Below are positions 45,463-55,687 of a stretch of 64,000 nt of DNA, in pieces. The stretch lies in contig CALVMC010000003.1 in assembly GCA_944342015.1 (NCBI GenBank), positions 69,842-133,841 of the forward strand, written 5' to 3'. This DNA is from an uncultured Clostridia bacterium (GTDB lineage Bacteria > Bacillota > Clostridia > Christensenellales > CALVMC01). The notes beneath the pieces were generated by a model. That model was given only the letters and a program-made list of their open reading frames with translations, had not been told where the DNA came from and made no database searches. The position numbers were made by a program, and so were the translations under genes. Position 1 is the first letter of the stretch, and every line of letters starts with the position of its first letter.

Positions 45463-46313
45463 TCTTTTTGAGATTGTTTGCTGTATTCATCTAATTTTAA
45501 TAAACTTCCGATATTATATAGCAATTTATTTTTCGAATTAATGAATATAGACTTAAAAGGTTTAAGTATAGCCAATGTAATTTTAATATACCACTTATAT
45601 ACCATTTTCATTTTACAATAAACTAGTCTAAATTCAAAATTTTTACATAAAAATTTTTGATAATTTGTTATATGTTTAATATTCCTTGCTCCATCACTTA
45701 TATAAATTAAATGTTTACTATCCATAAAATATTTTAATATTCCGTCAATAATTGCACAAGAAGAATTTCTTTTATAAGTTAATGGATCTATGCTGACTAC
45801 ATTTAACAATATTCCCCCATTACCGACATCGGTTATTATTGAGTAGCCATTAAGCATATTTGAATCTTTGTCGAATAGTCCAAAAAAAATATTATTTTCA
45901 TTTAATTTGCTTTTTACATATTCCAATTTGTCATCACTAAGTTTTGTCCTGTAAGATGCGGGATATTCTTGAAATTTTTTAGAATCTATTTCATAAATTT
46001 CATTAACATAATTTAACGGATCGAATATTTTGATATCGAAAAATTTTCTTCCTTTATTTATTTCGTATCGAGTTTTCGAATTTAATAAGTTTATGTCATA
46101 TATATCATCTTTTATGCAATACCACCATGAAGTTTCATTACCGCAATCATAATCATAAATATATTGACCAAACAATGCTTTGCTTTTTTTAAATTTTTTT
46201 TTAAATTCGCTCTCATAAGGTAAAATATGCGGAGCCTCATTTACCAACATACAATGTTGGTAAATTCGTGTTTTGAAATTTTCTGTTTTTAATTGATTAT
46301 ATTTACAAAACAT
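45459..46313 (-). CDS. GNAT/FemAB-like acyltransferase
   Basis: A 284-residue protein that appears to have a GNAT-type fold. TSWWYCIKDD is followed by KTRYEINKGRKFFDIK, similar to FemAB-like enzymes, and a core of YSIITDVGNGGILLNVVSIDP. It is encoded between a DegT aminotransferase and the initiating transferase, overlapping the latter by four bases. It may acylate an amino sugar of the repeat unit. The assignment is based on style and context, not on clear motifs. Confidence 0.55.
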   Translation of the reverse strand: MFCKYNQLKTENFKTRIYQHCMLVNEAPHILPYESEFKKKFKKSKALFGQYIYDYDCGNETSWWYCIKDDIYDINLLNSKTRYEINKGRKFFDIKIFDPLNYVNEIYEIDSKKFQEYPASYRTKLSDDKLEYVKSKLNENNIFFGLFDKDSNMLNGYSIITDVGNGGILLNVVSIDPLTYKRNSSCAIIDGILKYFMDSKHLIYISDGARNIKHITNYQKFLCKNFEFRLVYCKMKMVYKWYIKITLAILKPFKSIFINSKNKLLYNIGSLLKLDEYSKQSQKE

Positions 46314-47450
46314 TTAAATTCCTTTTTCCGATAAGATTACTTTATTAACTACATTACTTACACATTCTACTTGACCTTCCGTCATTTTTGTATCACTTGG
46401 AAGACAAACGCTTTTGTTAAAAATAGTTTCACTTATACTCCCGTTTTTTGCCGATGTAAAAAATTCGCAATTTCTGAATATTGGTTGTAAATGCATAGGT
46501 TTCCATGCTGGTCTGCTTTCTACATCATTTTTTTGCAATTCATTGATTATATCCATAAAATTTACTTTGCATTTATCATTTAATTTTATAACAGTTAACC
46601 AATTATTAGGATCAGAATCTTTAGATTCTGGCATGAAAGTTATATATTTATTATCTTTAAAAAATTTTTTGTATAGTTTATTAATATTTTTTTTCTGTTT
46701 AACCCTTTCTTCAATAACTTCTAATTGCCCTCTTCCGATTCCTGCACAAATATTGCTTAAACGATAATTATAGCCGACTTCTTTATGTTCGTACCAAGGA
46801 AACGGCTCTCGAGATTGCGTTGCCCAAAATAAAACTTTTTGTTTTATTTCTTCATTATCGCACATTAACATGCCGCCACCGCTTGTCGTGATAATTTTAT
46901 TCCCGTTAAAAGAAAAAATTGATATGTCCCCAAAATTTCCAGTTTGTTTATTCAAATATTTTGAGCCTAAACTTTCTGCAGAATCTTCTAAAACAGGAGT
47001 GTTATGTTCCTTTGCTATTTTTAATATTTCTTTATAATTAGCCGGTGCTCCATATAAATTTACTGTTATCAAAGCTTTCGGAAACGGATATTTTTTATAA
47101 GCTTTTTTTAAAGCTTCGGGATCCATATTCCAAGTTTCATTATCGCTATCTATAAATACAGGTCTTGCTCCTAAATAGAGAACCGGATTGCAACTTCCGC
47201 TAAATGTAAAAGAAGAACAGAATACTATATCATCTTCTTTTACTCCTAAAATTTTTAAGCCCATGTGAATTGCCGCTGTACCGCTCGATAAAGCAACCGC
47301 ACTAGTTCTTCCTATGAATTGACACATTTCTTTTTCAAACATCGTAACATTGTTTCCTAATGGTGCAATCCAATTTGTATCAAATGCTTCGTGAATATAT
47401 TTCATTTCATTACCACTCATATGTGGCGAACTTAAATAAATTTTAGCCAT
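46314..47450 (-). CDS. DegT/DnrJ family aminotransferase (PglE-like)
   Basis: A 378-residue PLP aminotransferase of the sugar-modifying DegT/DnrJ/EryC1/StrS family. SSGTAAIHMGLKILGV binds PLP phosphate, DSAESLG holds the conserved aspartate and the PLP lysine is in SFNGNKIITTSGGG. It resembles PglE and LegC, which make UDP-4-amino sugars. A 4,6-dehydratase that would supply its substrate is not in this window. It is the first gene of the polysaccharide operon, right after the strong promoter at 47471-47499. Confidence 0.85.
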   Translation of the reverse strand: MAKIYLSSPHMSGNEMKYIHEAFDTNWIAPLGNNVTMFEKEMCQFIGRTSAVALSSGTAAIHMGLKILGVKEDDIVFCSSFTFSGSCNPVLYLGARPVFIDSDNETWNMDPEALKKAYKKYPFPKALITVNLYGAPANYKEILKIAKEHNTPVLEDSAESLGSKYLNKQTGNFGDISIFSFNGNKIITTSGGGMLMCDNEEIKQKVLFWATQSREPFPWYEHKEVGYNYRLSNICAGIGRGQLEVIEERVKQKKNINKLYKKFFKDNKYITFMPESKDSDPNNWLTVIKLNDKCKVNFMDIINELQKNDVESRPAWKPMHLQPIFRNCEFFTSAKNGSISETIFNKSVCLPSDTKMTEGQVECVSNVVNKVILSEKGI

Positions 47451-47470
47451 ATTAATCCTATATTTTAAAC

Positions 47471-47499
47471 ATTATAACACAATAAAAAAAGTCAGTCAA
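47471..47499 (-). promoter_or_regulatory. Strong promoter of the polysaccharide operon
   Basis: On the reverse strand TTGACT (47494-47499) and a perfect TATAAT (47471-47476) are separated by 17 bases, 20 bases ahead of the first start codon. The genes down to 33021 follow on the same strand with overlaps or gaps of at most 16 bases. Confidence 0.8.
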
Positions 47500-47514
47500 T
47501 TGTGAAAGGAAAAC

Positions 47515-47542
47515 AAAAAGGACCGCTGTTGCGGTCCTTTTC
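47515..47542 (-). terminator. Terminator of the collagen-like gene
   Basis: AAAAGGACCGC and GCGGTCCTTTT pair around a TGTT loop on the reverse strand, 15 bases after the stop codon at 47556. It lies just before the polysaccharide promoter. Confidence 0.85.
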
Positions 47543-47555
47543 AAAAAAGTTGTTT

Positions 47556-48662
<1,107 letters not shown>

Positions 48663-48836
48663 TTTTTTCTCCTTTAAATTGAATATATTAATAGGAAACC
48701 ATCTATCCCTATATTCAGCATATTAAATTTTTTTAAAATTTGTTAATGAAATAAAAAAATACCGTGAAAACGGTATTATTTAAATTTAAGTATAATTAAA
48801 ATATTTTAATAATTTATTTAAGATTATTTAAACTTA

Positions 48837-49352
48837 TTATATTTTAAACTTACCGGTACTTCCGAATCCGCCGTTTCTTATACCGGAAGCGCTGTCGGAC
48901 TCCGTAATTCCGAAAGGAATAAAAACTCCCTGTACAAAAGCTTCAGAGCAATTTATATTTAGAATTTTATCCGATTCGTTTGTGATTTTTATTATAATGT
49001 GTCCTTCGTTATCGCTGTTAAAGTAATCGGAATCGATAATGCCGACAGTGTTATCTAACTTCAATTTAAATTTATTGCCTAACCCGCTTTTAGGAAAACA
49101 AGCAAGAAACCAACCTTCTTGAATAAAAGCTCTTACTCCGGTAAAAATTTTTATACTTTCGCAAGGATTCAAAGTAAATTCGTATGGAGCAAAAAAATCG
49201 TACCCGCAAGAACCTTTTGTGGCACGAACAGGAAGTATTATATTTTTATAAAACTCCTTTATTTTTTCCACGTCAAAAGAATTGTCGTATTCTGATAAAT
49301 CTTTTACGAATATATTTTCCGAAACCTTTAAAAACTCAGCTATTCTTCTCAA
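48837..49352 (-). CDS. dut: dUTP diphosphatase
   Basis: A 171-residue trimeric dUTPase-fold protein that hydrolyses dUTP to dUMP and so keeps uracil out of DNA. The motifs are GYDFFAP (motif 1), PKSGLGNKFKL (motif 2), GIIDSDYF (motif 3) and the C-terminal arm GGFGSTG (motif 5). Length is slightly above normal because of a 35-residue N-terminal extension. Its start overlaps the alcohol dehydrogenase gene by 17 bases. It is the last gene of the two-component operon. Confidence 0.85.
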   Translation of the reverse strand: MRRIAEFLKVSENIFVKDLSEYDNSFDVEKIKEFYKNIILPVRATKGSCGYDFFAPYEFTLNPCESIKIFTGVRAFIQEGWFLACFPKSGLGNKFKLKLDNTVGIIDSDYFNSDNEGHIIIKITNESDKILNINCSEAFVQGVFIPFGITESDSASGIRNGGFGSTGKFKI

Positions 49353-50556
49353 AGCCTGCCTCCTTGAAGTTAAGTTTATTAAAAATATCGAGATAATCTT
49401 TTTTGGAAAAGATTACGGGCGACGGATATAAAGGATTGGATTCTTGGAAAGCGTGAGCTGCCATTTGTTTAAACTCGCTTTCGTTCAGTTTGAACTTATC
49501 TTCTATATCGAGCTTGAAGTTCAGTTCTTCAATATACTGAATAAATTTTTCGGCTTTGATATCCGGCAAGGCTGATTTTTCGGCAAGGGAAATGTAATCG
49601 GCAATTTCTGAAAGTTTCTGATAAGCCTTAGCGCCGTATTTTCTGAGAACCAAGGGAAGAGTTGCAGCGCAGGCAACACCGTGCGGAACTGAGGCAAAGC
49701 CTCCTACCGAATGGGCGGCAGCATGAACCGGTCCTACATAAGCCCGTGTAAAAGCCAGACCTGCATAGAAAGAAGCGTAAAGCATGTTTTTATAATTATC
49801 ATCGGTAGCCTCCCCGTTATAAACAGATAAAAGATTTTCAGAAATCAATTTAATGGATTTTAGGGCGCACTCGTCTGTAAAAGGGGTACCGCTTTTACCT
49901 ATATAAGCTTCAACGGCATGAGTTAAAGCGTCCATTCCGGAAGAAGCTGTAATTCTTTGGGAAAGATTAGAAATGAGTCTGAAATCCAAAAGCGCATAAG
50001 ACGGAATAAGAGCGGTATCGATAATACTGTACTTGTCTTTGTTTTTTCTGTTGATTATCACGGAAGCCGCAGTGGCTTCGCTGCCTGTCCCTGCGGTTGT
50101 GGGAACGGCGATAAATAAAGGAAGTTTTTTTCTGACTTTCAGAATGCCTCTGAGATTTTTAATATCCTTACCCGTAGCTGCAACTGCCATAATGGCTTTT
50201 GCGCAGTCTATAACGGAACCGCCGCCTATGGCGATAACCGACTTGCAATTTTTCTCCTTAAAAAATTTTGCTCCTTTTTCGACAAGGACGGTATCGGGGT
50301 CGGAAGTGGTTTCGCAAAAAGTCTCGAAAGGGATTTTTTTATCGTGCAGCTGAGAAATAAGTTCGTTAAAAAAAGGTTGTTGGCTGACGGTTTTTCCGGA
50401 AACGATTAAAACCGGGAAAGCATTCTTTTCTTTTAATATCTCGGTAGCGTCCTGAAAATTGTTTAAAATCTGAGGCTTCGGCCATTTAATACATTTTGCT
50501 AAAATTTTTAAAAAAAACTGATATGTTCTGCAATAAGCTTTAAAAAAACAATTCAT
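49336..50556 (-). CDS. Iron-containing alcohol dehydrogenase
   Basis: A 406-residue group III (iron) alcohol dehydrogenase, probably cytoplasmic. The NAD-binding loop AIGGGSVIDCAKAI and the family signature TAGTGSEATAAS are present. Metal-binding residues are in SGMDALTHAVE (Asp, His), VHAAAHSVGG and VPHGVACA. It may reduce aldehydes to alcohols to regenerate NAD+. It is encoded between a histidine kinase and dUTPase, 18 bases after the kinase stop, so it belongs to the two-component operon. The substrate is unknown. Confidence 0.88.
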   Translation of the reverse strand: MNCFFKAYCRTYQFFLKILAKCIKWPKPQILNNFQDATEILKEKNAFPVLIVSGKTVSQQPFFNELISQLHDKKIPFETFCETTSDPDTVLVEKGAKFFKEKNCKSVIAIGGGSVIDCAKAIMAVAATGKDIKNLRGILKVRKKLPLFIAVPTTAGTGSEATAASVIINRKNKDKYSIIDTALIPSYALLDFRLISNLSQRITASSGMDALTHAVEAYIGKSGTPFTDECALKSIKLISENLLSVYNGEATDDNYKNMLYASFYAGLAFTRAYVGPVHAAAHSVGGFASVPHGVACAATLPLVLRKYGAKAYQKLSEIADYISLAEKSALPDIKAEKFIQYIEELNFKLDIEDKFKLNESEFKQMAAHAFQESNPLYPSPVIFSKKDYLDIFNKLNFKEAGFEKNS

Positions 50557-50574
50557 AACTTCCCCACCCTTGAA

Positions 50575-51804
50575 TTAATTTAATTTATTTAATAAAACGG
50601 TAAAAGTCACTGTATCCTCTACGCACGATACTGAAATTTTACCTTTATGTTCTTTGACGATACTTTCTGCAATTGAAAGCCCCAGGCCGTTACCGCCCAT
50701 TTCTCTTGACCTCGAACGGTCGACACGGTAAAAACGCTGAAAGATATTTTTTTGTTGTTCCTCTGAAAGAGGAGTTGCTTTATTGGAAACTTTAAGCTCC
50801 GCCTTTTCCTTTGTAGATGAAAGTTTAAGAGTAACGGTACTTTGAGCATACGAGTATTTTAAAGCGTTGTCAAGAAGAATGACGCAAAGTTGTTTTAATT
50901 TTGCACTGCTTCCTGAAACGAAAACATTTTTTTCGATATCGCATTGAAGGGTTTTGTCTTTTTCGTAATACACGGGTTCGAAAAGCAAAGCTTCGTTTTC
51001 GACGCAGTCGCTGAAATTGGTTTTGGTAAGTTCGGATTCTATATTTTCATTGTTATCGGAGCGGGCAAGAAATAACATATTATTAACAAGTTCGGTAAGT
51101 CTTTTGAGTTCGCTTTTTGTATTTTTAATCCAAATCATCTGACTTTCGATTGTTTCGGATTTGTTTGCTTCGAGAATTTCGGTATTAGCCATAATGACGG
51201 TAAGAGGGGTTTTGAGTTCGTGATTGACATCTGCAACAAGTTGTTTTTGTTGAGCCCAGGATTTTTCGACCGGTTTCAAAGCAAGATTGGACAAGAAGAA
51301 ACTGATAATAAAAAGCACAACGATACTTAAAATACAAATAATGATACAAGTGTAAATAAGGCTGCTTAAAGTCTGTTTTTCGGCTTGCCTGTCAAGAAGT
51401 ACCATAAAAGTGCTTCCTGACGAGCGTTCGATAAGAAAACGAACTTTATCGGAAGAAGAGATTCCCCTTTCTTCTCCGCTGAGATAACATTCGATTAAAG
51501 TATTTTGAAGTTCTTCGTTCTGAATTATGAACTCGTCGCTGAAAATAACGATGGCTTCGTTTTGTTCGGGAATAATTTTAGCGACGGCTATATCTTTCGG
51601 CTGCATAGAATAATTTTCTTTATCGGAAATAAAACTTTCAGCGTACTCGGTAAAGGGCTTTACTGCCTGATACATACGGGTAATGCTCGAACTTTCCAGA
51701 TTTTTACTCATAATATTAACAATTACCCCCATAGAAATGCAGATAATTATAAAGATGAGAACCATATTTATAGCTATAATCTGAAAGCGCAGTTTTCTCA
51801 GCAT
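50575..51804 (-). CDS. Sensor histidine kinase
   Basis: A 409-residue membrane sensor. Two membrane segments (about 8-30 and 148-175) enclose an extracellular loop of about 115 residues. There is no clear HAMP domain. The phospho-acceptor is H195 in VNHELKTPL. The ATP-binding boxes are LLDNALKY (N box), the GNGLGLSIAESIV G box, and FYRVDRSR (F box). Its response regulator gene ends two bases upstream. The layout resembles CiaH-type kinases, though this is a loose similarity. Confidence 0.92.
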   Translation of the reverse strand: MLRKLRFQIIAINMVLIFIIICISMGVIVNIMSKNLESSSITRMYQAVKPFTEYAESFISDKENYSMQPKDIAVAKIIPEQNEAIVIFSDEFIIQNEELQNTLIECYLSGEERGISSSDKVRFLIERSSGSTFMVLLDRQAEKQTLSSLIYTCIIICILSIVVLFIISFFLSNLALKPVEKSWAQQKQLVADVNHELKTPLTVIMANTEILEANKSETIESQMIWIKNTKSELKRLTELVNNMLFLARSDNNENIESELTKTNFSDCVENEALLFEPVYYEKDKTLQCDIEKNVFVSGSSAKLKQLCVILLDNALKYSYAQSTVTLKLSSTKEKAELKVSNKATPLSEEQQKNIFQRFYRVDRSRSREMGGNGLGLSIAESIVKEHKGKISVSCVEDTVTFTVLLNKLN

Positions 51805-51806
51805 AA

Positions 51807-52475
51807 CTAAGCCTCTAAAAAATACCCTAATTTTCTTTTAACGCCTATATTGACTTTTGAGCCTAAATAGAAGAGTTTTTTTCTGAGAAAGGAAATATAG
51901 GCTTCTATGTTGTTGTCGGTAGCTTCGGAATCGAGTCCCCATACTTTTGAAATAATGGTTTCCTTTTCTATAACCTGTTTAGGATTTGACATTAAGATGC
52001 GCATTATTTCGAATTCTTTAAAGCCGAGTCCGACCGTCTTTTCGCCGCAGGAAAGACTGTAATTTTTTAAATCGAGAATTAGATCGGAAAAAGAAAGAGT
52101 ATCCATAACAACCGTACCCTGTCTTCTTGTAAGCGCCCTTATTCGTGCAATTAATTCTTCGGTCTGAAAAGGCTTTGTAAGGTAATCGTCTGCGCCTATA
52201 TTAAGCCCGTGAATTTTATCCGCAACATCGCTTTTTGCGGTAAGCATTAAAATAGGGGTATTTTTTCCTTCTTTTCTTATTCTTTTTGCCACTTCGAAGC
52301 CGTCAAGTTTGGGAAGCATAATATCGAGAACAATACAGTCATACTCGTCGCTCAAAGCATAATAAAGACCTGTTTCACCGTCGTTTGCTATATCGTAAAG
52401 ATATTTCGATTGTTTAAGTAAATGCCCTATTGCCTCGCCGAGCATAACTTCGTCTTCAATTATCAGTACCTTCAT
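51807..52475 (-). CDS. OmpR family response regulator
   Basis: A 222-residue regulator. The receiver domain has the phosphorylated D51 with the acidic D8-E9-type pocket and K101-type lysine (DYLTKPF). The C-terminal winged helix (from about 125) includes LGFKEFEIMRILMSNPKQVI and NNIEAYISFLRKKL. It is the first gene of a run with the kinase, an alcohol dehydrogenase and dUTPase. A direct repeat TTTAAG-N5-TTTAAG lies 186 bases upstream and could be its target site, because OmpR-type regulators bind such repeats. Confidence 0.93.
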   Translation of the reverse strand: MKVLIIEDEVMLGEAIGHLLKQSKYLYDIANDGETGLYYALSDEYDCIVLDIMLPKLDGFEVAKRIRKEGKNTPILMLTAKSDVADKIHGLNIGADDYLTKPFQTEELIARIRALTRRQGTVVMDTLSFSDLILDLKNYSLSCGEKTVGLGFKEFEIMRILMSNPKQVIEKETIISKVWGLDSEATDNNIEAYISFLRKKLFYLGSKVNIGVKRKLGYFLEA

Positions 52476-52660
52476 TATTTATATCGGATATTAAATCCTA
52501 TCCTCCGATCGAATTATTTATCATATATAAGATAAAACATTAATCTTAAATTTAGTTTAAATATTTATATTTATATTATATTTTATTTAAAAGATAATTT
52601 CAATAAGTTTTTTGTTTTTTAGTAATAACTGAAAATAACCTGAAAAAACTTTTTTTTATT

Positions 52661-52698
52661 TTTAAGTTTATTTTAAGTTATTGAATTTACAATATAAT
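52661..52698 (+). promoter_or_regulatory. Direct repeat TTTAAG-N5-TTTAAG with -10 box
   Basis: TTTAAG at 52661-52666 and again at 52672-52677 are separated by five bases (11-base period, one helix turn). A perfect TATAAT follows at 52693-52698, 15 bases later. There is no good -35 box, so the promoter likely needs an activator. This repeat form is the known CiaR binding site. Confidence 0.5.
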
Positions 52699-52699
52699 C

Positions 52700-52781
52700 A
52701 AAGATGAAAATCTTTAATAATAACCCCCCCAAAGTTATTATACTCCTTGTAGAAACGGCCTTTTTAAAAGGCCTTTTCTAT
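52700..52781 (+). ncRNA. Candidate small RNA with C-rich loop and terminator
   Basis: Three hairpins follow the -10 box. The first is AAAGA/TCTTT (52700-52715). The second is an 8-bp stem (AATAATAAC-type, 52717-52724 with 52734-52741) whose loop is six C and three A. The third is a GGCCTTT/AAAGGCC terminator (52757-52773) with a T-rich tail to 52781. C-rich single-stranded loops are the seed regions of Firmicutes sRNAs that bind Shine-Dalgarno sequences. No ORF is seen. Evidence is structural only. Confidence 0.45.
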
Positions 52782-52964
52782 TTCATGGAATTTCATCGGT
52801 AATTGCTTTTAATCATTAATATTTACTGTACTTTAAAGTTTAATTCCCGGATTATCTTACTGTTTAAAGTAATGCATTTTATTATTAATCTGAAAATTTA
52901 ATTTATTAAAAAATTATGAAAAGTATTTATATCACAATATGTAATCAATTAAATATTTTAAAAC

Positions 52965-52995
52965 AAAAACGGAACCATTAAGGTTCCGTTTTTTT
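52965..52995 (-). terminator. Terminator of EF-hand lipoprotein 1
   Basis: AAAAACGGAACC and GGTTCCGTTTTT pair around a short loop on the reverse strand, followed by a T-run, just after the stop at 53011. The same stem sequence is used after the paralogue at 55641-55668. Confidence 0.9.
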
Positions 52996-53010
52996 ACCGA
53001 TATAATTTAA

Positions 53011-55281
53011 TTACTCGATAATAGTAATGCCGTCTACTCCGTATATCTGAATATTGTCGCCTGTTAAAGTGAGTACGGCGATTCCGCCTGCGGAAGTAAT
53101 AGTTCCTTTTTCATTGCATTTCCAAGTTATAATTTTAACTTCTGTTATTGCACCTTTATCGTTCTTTTCGGTTATGAGATAATCCATAATTTTAACTTTC
53201 TCGCCTGTTGAAAGAGTGAATACTCCGCCAAGTCTTATTTCGGGAACATCTGAGTAAGCAGTTGCATACTCTCCGAATTCACCTTCGAAACCGACCGGCA
53301 CGAGTTTTTCAGTATACTGAACATTACCGAAAGTTATATTTTCAATCGATATTGCCATTTTCTGACAACCTGCAAAGAGTATAGAAAATATCTTATCGAA
53401 GGAATCCTTGGTTGGATCGGAAGCGCCGAACAAGGTATACAAGGCGTCTTTGAAATTCTTATTTATTTCGGTATAATCTATTACTCCGTCGTTATCGGTA
53501 TCGATAAAATTAATATTTCCCCAAACGGTAGTAATGGTTTTAAGAGTATTGAACAGTATATCTTTATAATCGGCCTGTTTAGCGTTCTTCTTTTCGTAAG
53601 AACGGAAGGCGGCTTCGATTGCATAATCGGTAAGATCGTAAATGTTTATCTCGGCTTTTGTTTGAATTTCTCCGTCGGTTGTATAGAATTCGATTATTGC
53701 CTCTTTGTTTTCAAGATCTATATCCTTTGCGTTGAAATAAAGGTAAGAGTCAATATTACCTTCCGAATCTTTAAGAAGGAATTCGATAAGACCTTTACCG
53801 TCTACTCCGCCGTTTTTAAGGTGAGTCATAACGGCGTTTACTATACCTTCCCATAAAACCGCGCATTTTTCTTTATACTCAGCGTCGGTCATGCCGTCGG
53901 TTTTTACAACTTTATTCAAGGGATCGAAAGCGTATTCCAATCCTGCCATAAGAGCGCCCATGATATCTATATCGACTTTTAATTCGTAGGTATAAATCTC
54001 TGCCGTATTTATTTCGCTCGAACTGTTGTATCTTTGAACATTGCCGTTCATTGTTATAGACAGCATGTTGTTCGAATCTGCCATAGTATCTGAATAAGTT
54101 TCTATGGCGCTTGTAATTTTTGACTGTATTTCGGTATCGACGCTTGCGTTGTAAGAAGCCGTTATATTGAATTTATCGAAAAGAAGTTTAGCGGAACCTT
54201 TTGTGAAATGGAATTTAACTAATTCCTTACAGCTTAAAATTTCATCGTTCACATCGTCTTTTTCCATAGGAACGCCTAAAACTATATCGAAAGTTTCCGC
54301 ACTGTTAATAAATTCCACAGCAAGATTTTGAAGGTCGCTGTCAGAACCGATTTTGGCAGAAAGAACGACGTCTACTCCTTTACATGACGGAAGATTATTG
54401 TTTGAAAGTGCGTCCCACTGACCTTTCCCGACCTGAATATAAATACCGGCTTCCTGGAAGTATTCTTTTAAAGAAGAATAAACATTTTTCCCGTCCACGG
54501 TAGGCGAAACGAATCCTAAAAGCGCGCCGCCCATGGTTTTAACCATATTCATAACGCTTTCGAGATCTATTGTAATTTTAACATCTTTCGAGCCGTCGGA
54601 ATTAGTTGTTATGTAAGGATTGGCGGTACTGTTCGGGTCTGCTCCGACCGGGTCTTCACAAAAGCCTGCAATGGCCGCAATTATAACATCGATATCGAGA
54701 GAACTGGTATCGTTTGTGCTTTCGGTTGCAGATGCGTCGTTTAATACTAAATTTGCGATAGCGGAAACGGACGCAAAATCGATCCTACCCGTTATATAAG
54801 GCTGGTCGCCGAAAATTGTACCGGTAAGACTCTGGTCATTTTTAAGAATAAGGAATAAATCGTTCTCGTTTTCGCCGTCGTTATAATAGGCGCCGAATAC
54901 AAGTTTGTTATCGGCAAGAGAATTATTTACGATTTCGAACATTAAAGAAGTATTCTGTCCGCCTGTTATATCGATATTGCCTTTAAGAACAATAGTATAA
55001 TTTTCCTTTGTTTCGGTTGCGTCCGTAGGATTATTTGTCCAGTTTGCCGAAAAATCGATATTTATTACCTTTTCTTTAATTTGAGAAAACCCGTTGGTAA
55101 ATTCCGTAACGGCAGAACCTAAAATCAAGTTCAATGCTTCCGTTTTTGCGTTTAACCAGCTCGTAGTTGTTTGATCGTCATCATCGGGATCTTCCGGCGG
55201 GTTACAAGCAATTAACGAAAAAGCAAGAACACATACAAGCACTACTGAAATCAGTATTTTCCAAAATTTAAACTTTTTCAT
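53011..55281 (-). CDS. Large EF-hand lipoprotein 1 (paralogue of the next gene)
   Basis: A 756-residue lipoprotein. The start at 55281 is chosen because GGAGG lies eight bases upstream. An ATG 12 bases earlier would place the Shine-Dalgarno inside the gene. The signal stretch KFWKILISVVLVCVLAF leads to a LIAC lipobox at C27, then an acidic linker (PPEDPDDDDQ). The rest is beta-rich, with a canonical EF-hand calcium loop DTDNDGVIDYTE near residue 593. No enzyme motif is seen. The protein is probably anchored outside the membrane and may bind a surface glycan, which is a guess. Confidence 0.7.
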   Translation of the reverse strand: MKKFKFWKILISVVLVCVLAFSLIACNPPEDPDDDDQTTTSWLNAKTEALNLILGSAVTEFTNGFSQIKEKVINIDFSANWTNNPTDATETKENYTIVLKGNIDITGGQNTSLMFEIVNNSLADNKLVFGAYYNDGENENDLFLILKNDQSLTGTIFGDQPYITGRIDFASVSAIANLVLNDASATESTNDTSSLDIDVIIAAIAGFCEDPVGADPNSTANPYITTNSDGSKDVKITIDLESVMNMVKTMGGALLGFVSPTVDGKNVYSSLKEYFQEAGIYIQVGKGQWDALSNNNLPSCKGVDVVLSAKIGSDSDLQNLAVEFINSAETFDIVLGVPMEKDDVNDEILSCKELVKFHFTKGSAKLLFDKFNITASYNASVDTEIQSKITSAIETYSDTMADSNNMLSITMNGNVQRYNSSSEINTAEIYTYELKVDIDIMGALMAGLEYAFDPLNKVVKTDGMTDAEYKEKCAVLWEGIVNAVMTHLKNGGVDGKGLIEFLLKDSEGNIDSYLYFNAKDIDLENKEAIIEFYTTDGEIQTKAEINIYDLTDYAIEAAFRSYEKKNAKQADYKDILFNTLKTITTVWGNINFIDTDNDGVIDYTEINKNFKDALYTLFGASDPTKDSFDKIFSILFAGCQKMAISIENITFGNVQYTEKLVPVGFEGEFGEYATAYSDVPEIRLGGVFTLSTGEKVKIMDYLITEKNDKGAITEVKIITWKCNEKGTITSAGGIAVLTLTGDNIQIYGVDGITIIE

Positions 55282-55640
55282 AATTCCTCCCATGTCAAGG
55301 TTGTTATTGATATCTAAAATTTTATAAAAAATTTATTTATTAAATTTTCTACTAACTAATTTTAGCACAACTGAATGTTCATTGCAATACTTTTTATTTT
55401 TTTTATTAATATATATATGGAAAATATTGTAAATAGAATATCAAATACACTAAGTAATTTATTGCTAGTTTTAAGACTTTTAAATTTATTTTTAAAATAA
55501 TTGAAATTTTTTTATAATTAAATAAGATTTTAATTTTAATTTAAAAGTTTTAACATTAAAAATTAAAAAGGTTAAAATCGGCACCTTTTTATTAAAATTT
55601 TAATTTGAATATGCCGAAATTATTTTTTAACATAACATAA
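55282..55640 (+). other. AT-rich intergenic region
   Basis: About 360 bases of very AT-rich DNA between the two lipoprotein genes, with no gene or clear structure apart from the upstream region of lipoprotein 1. A terminator follows at 55641. Confidence 0.5.
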
Positions 55641-55668
55641 AAAAACGGAACCTTTCGGTTCCGTTTTT
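55641..55668 (-). terminator. Terminator of EF-hand lipoprotein 2
   Basis: AAAAACGGAACC and GGTTCCGTTTTT close on a GAAA loop on the reverse strand, 20 bases after the stop at 55688. Confidence 0.9.
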
Positions 55669-55687
55669 GCTTAGTGCTAAATGTCGG

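Larger units (their letters stand above)
52476..53010 (+). other. Intergenic region with sRNA candidate and terminator
   Basis: No protein gene is seen in these 535 bases. They hold the upstream region of the response regulator, the regulator-repeat and -10 box, a small RNA candidate (about 52700-52781), about 180 bases of AT-rich DNA and the terminator of the next gene. Confidence 0.6.

Noticed and set aside
48680..48715. Imperfect inverted repeat (TGAATATA/TATATTCA) before the collagen-like gene as an operator
   Set aside because: The arms are pure AT-type sequence with uneven spacing, and such repeats are frequent in this genome. No promoter could be placed on it with confidence.
55281..55293. 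ATG at 55293 (and 57913 in the paralogue) as starts of the EF-hand lipoproteins
   Set aside because: The codons between include the GGAGG Shine-Dalgarno sequence of the next ATG, which is followed by a typical lipoprotein signal.
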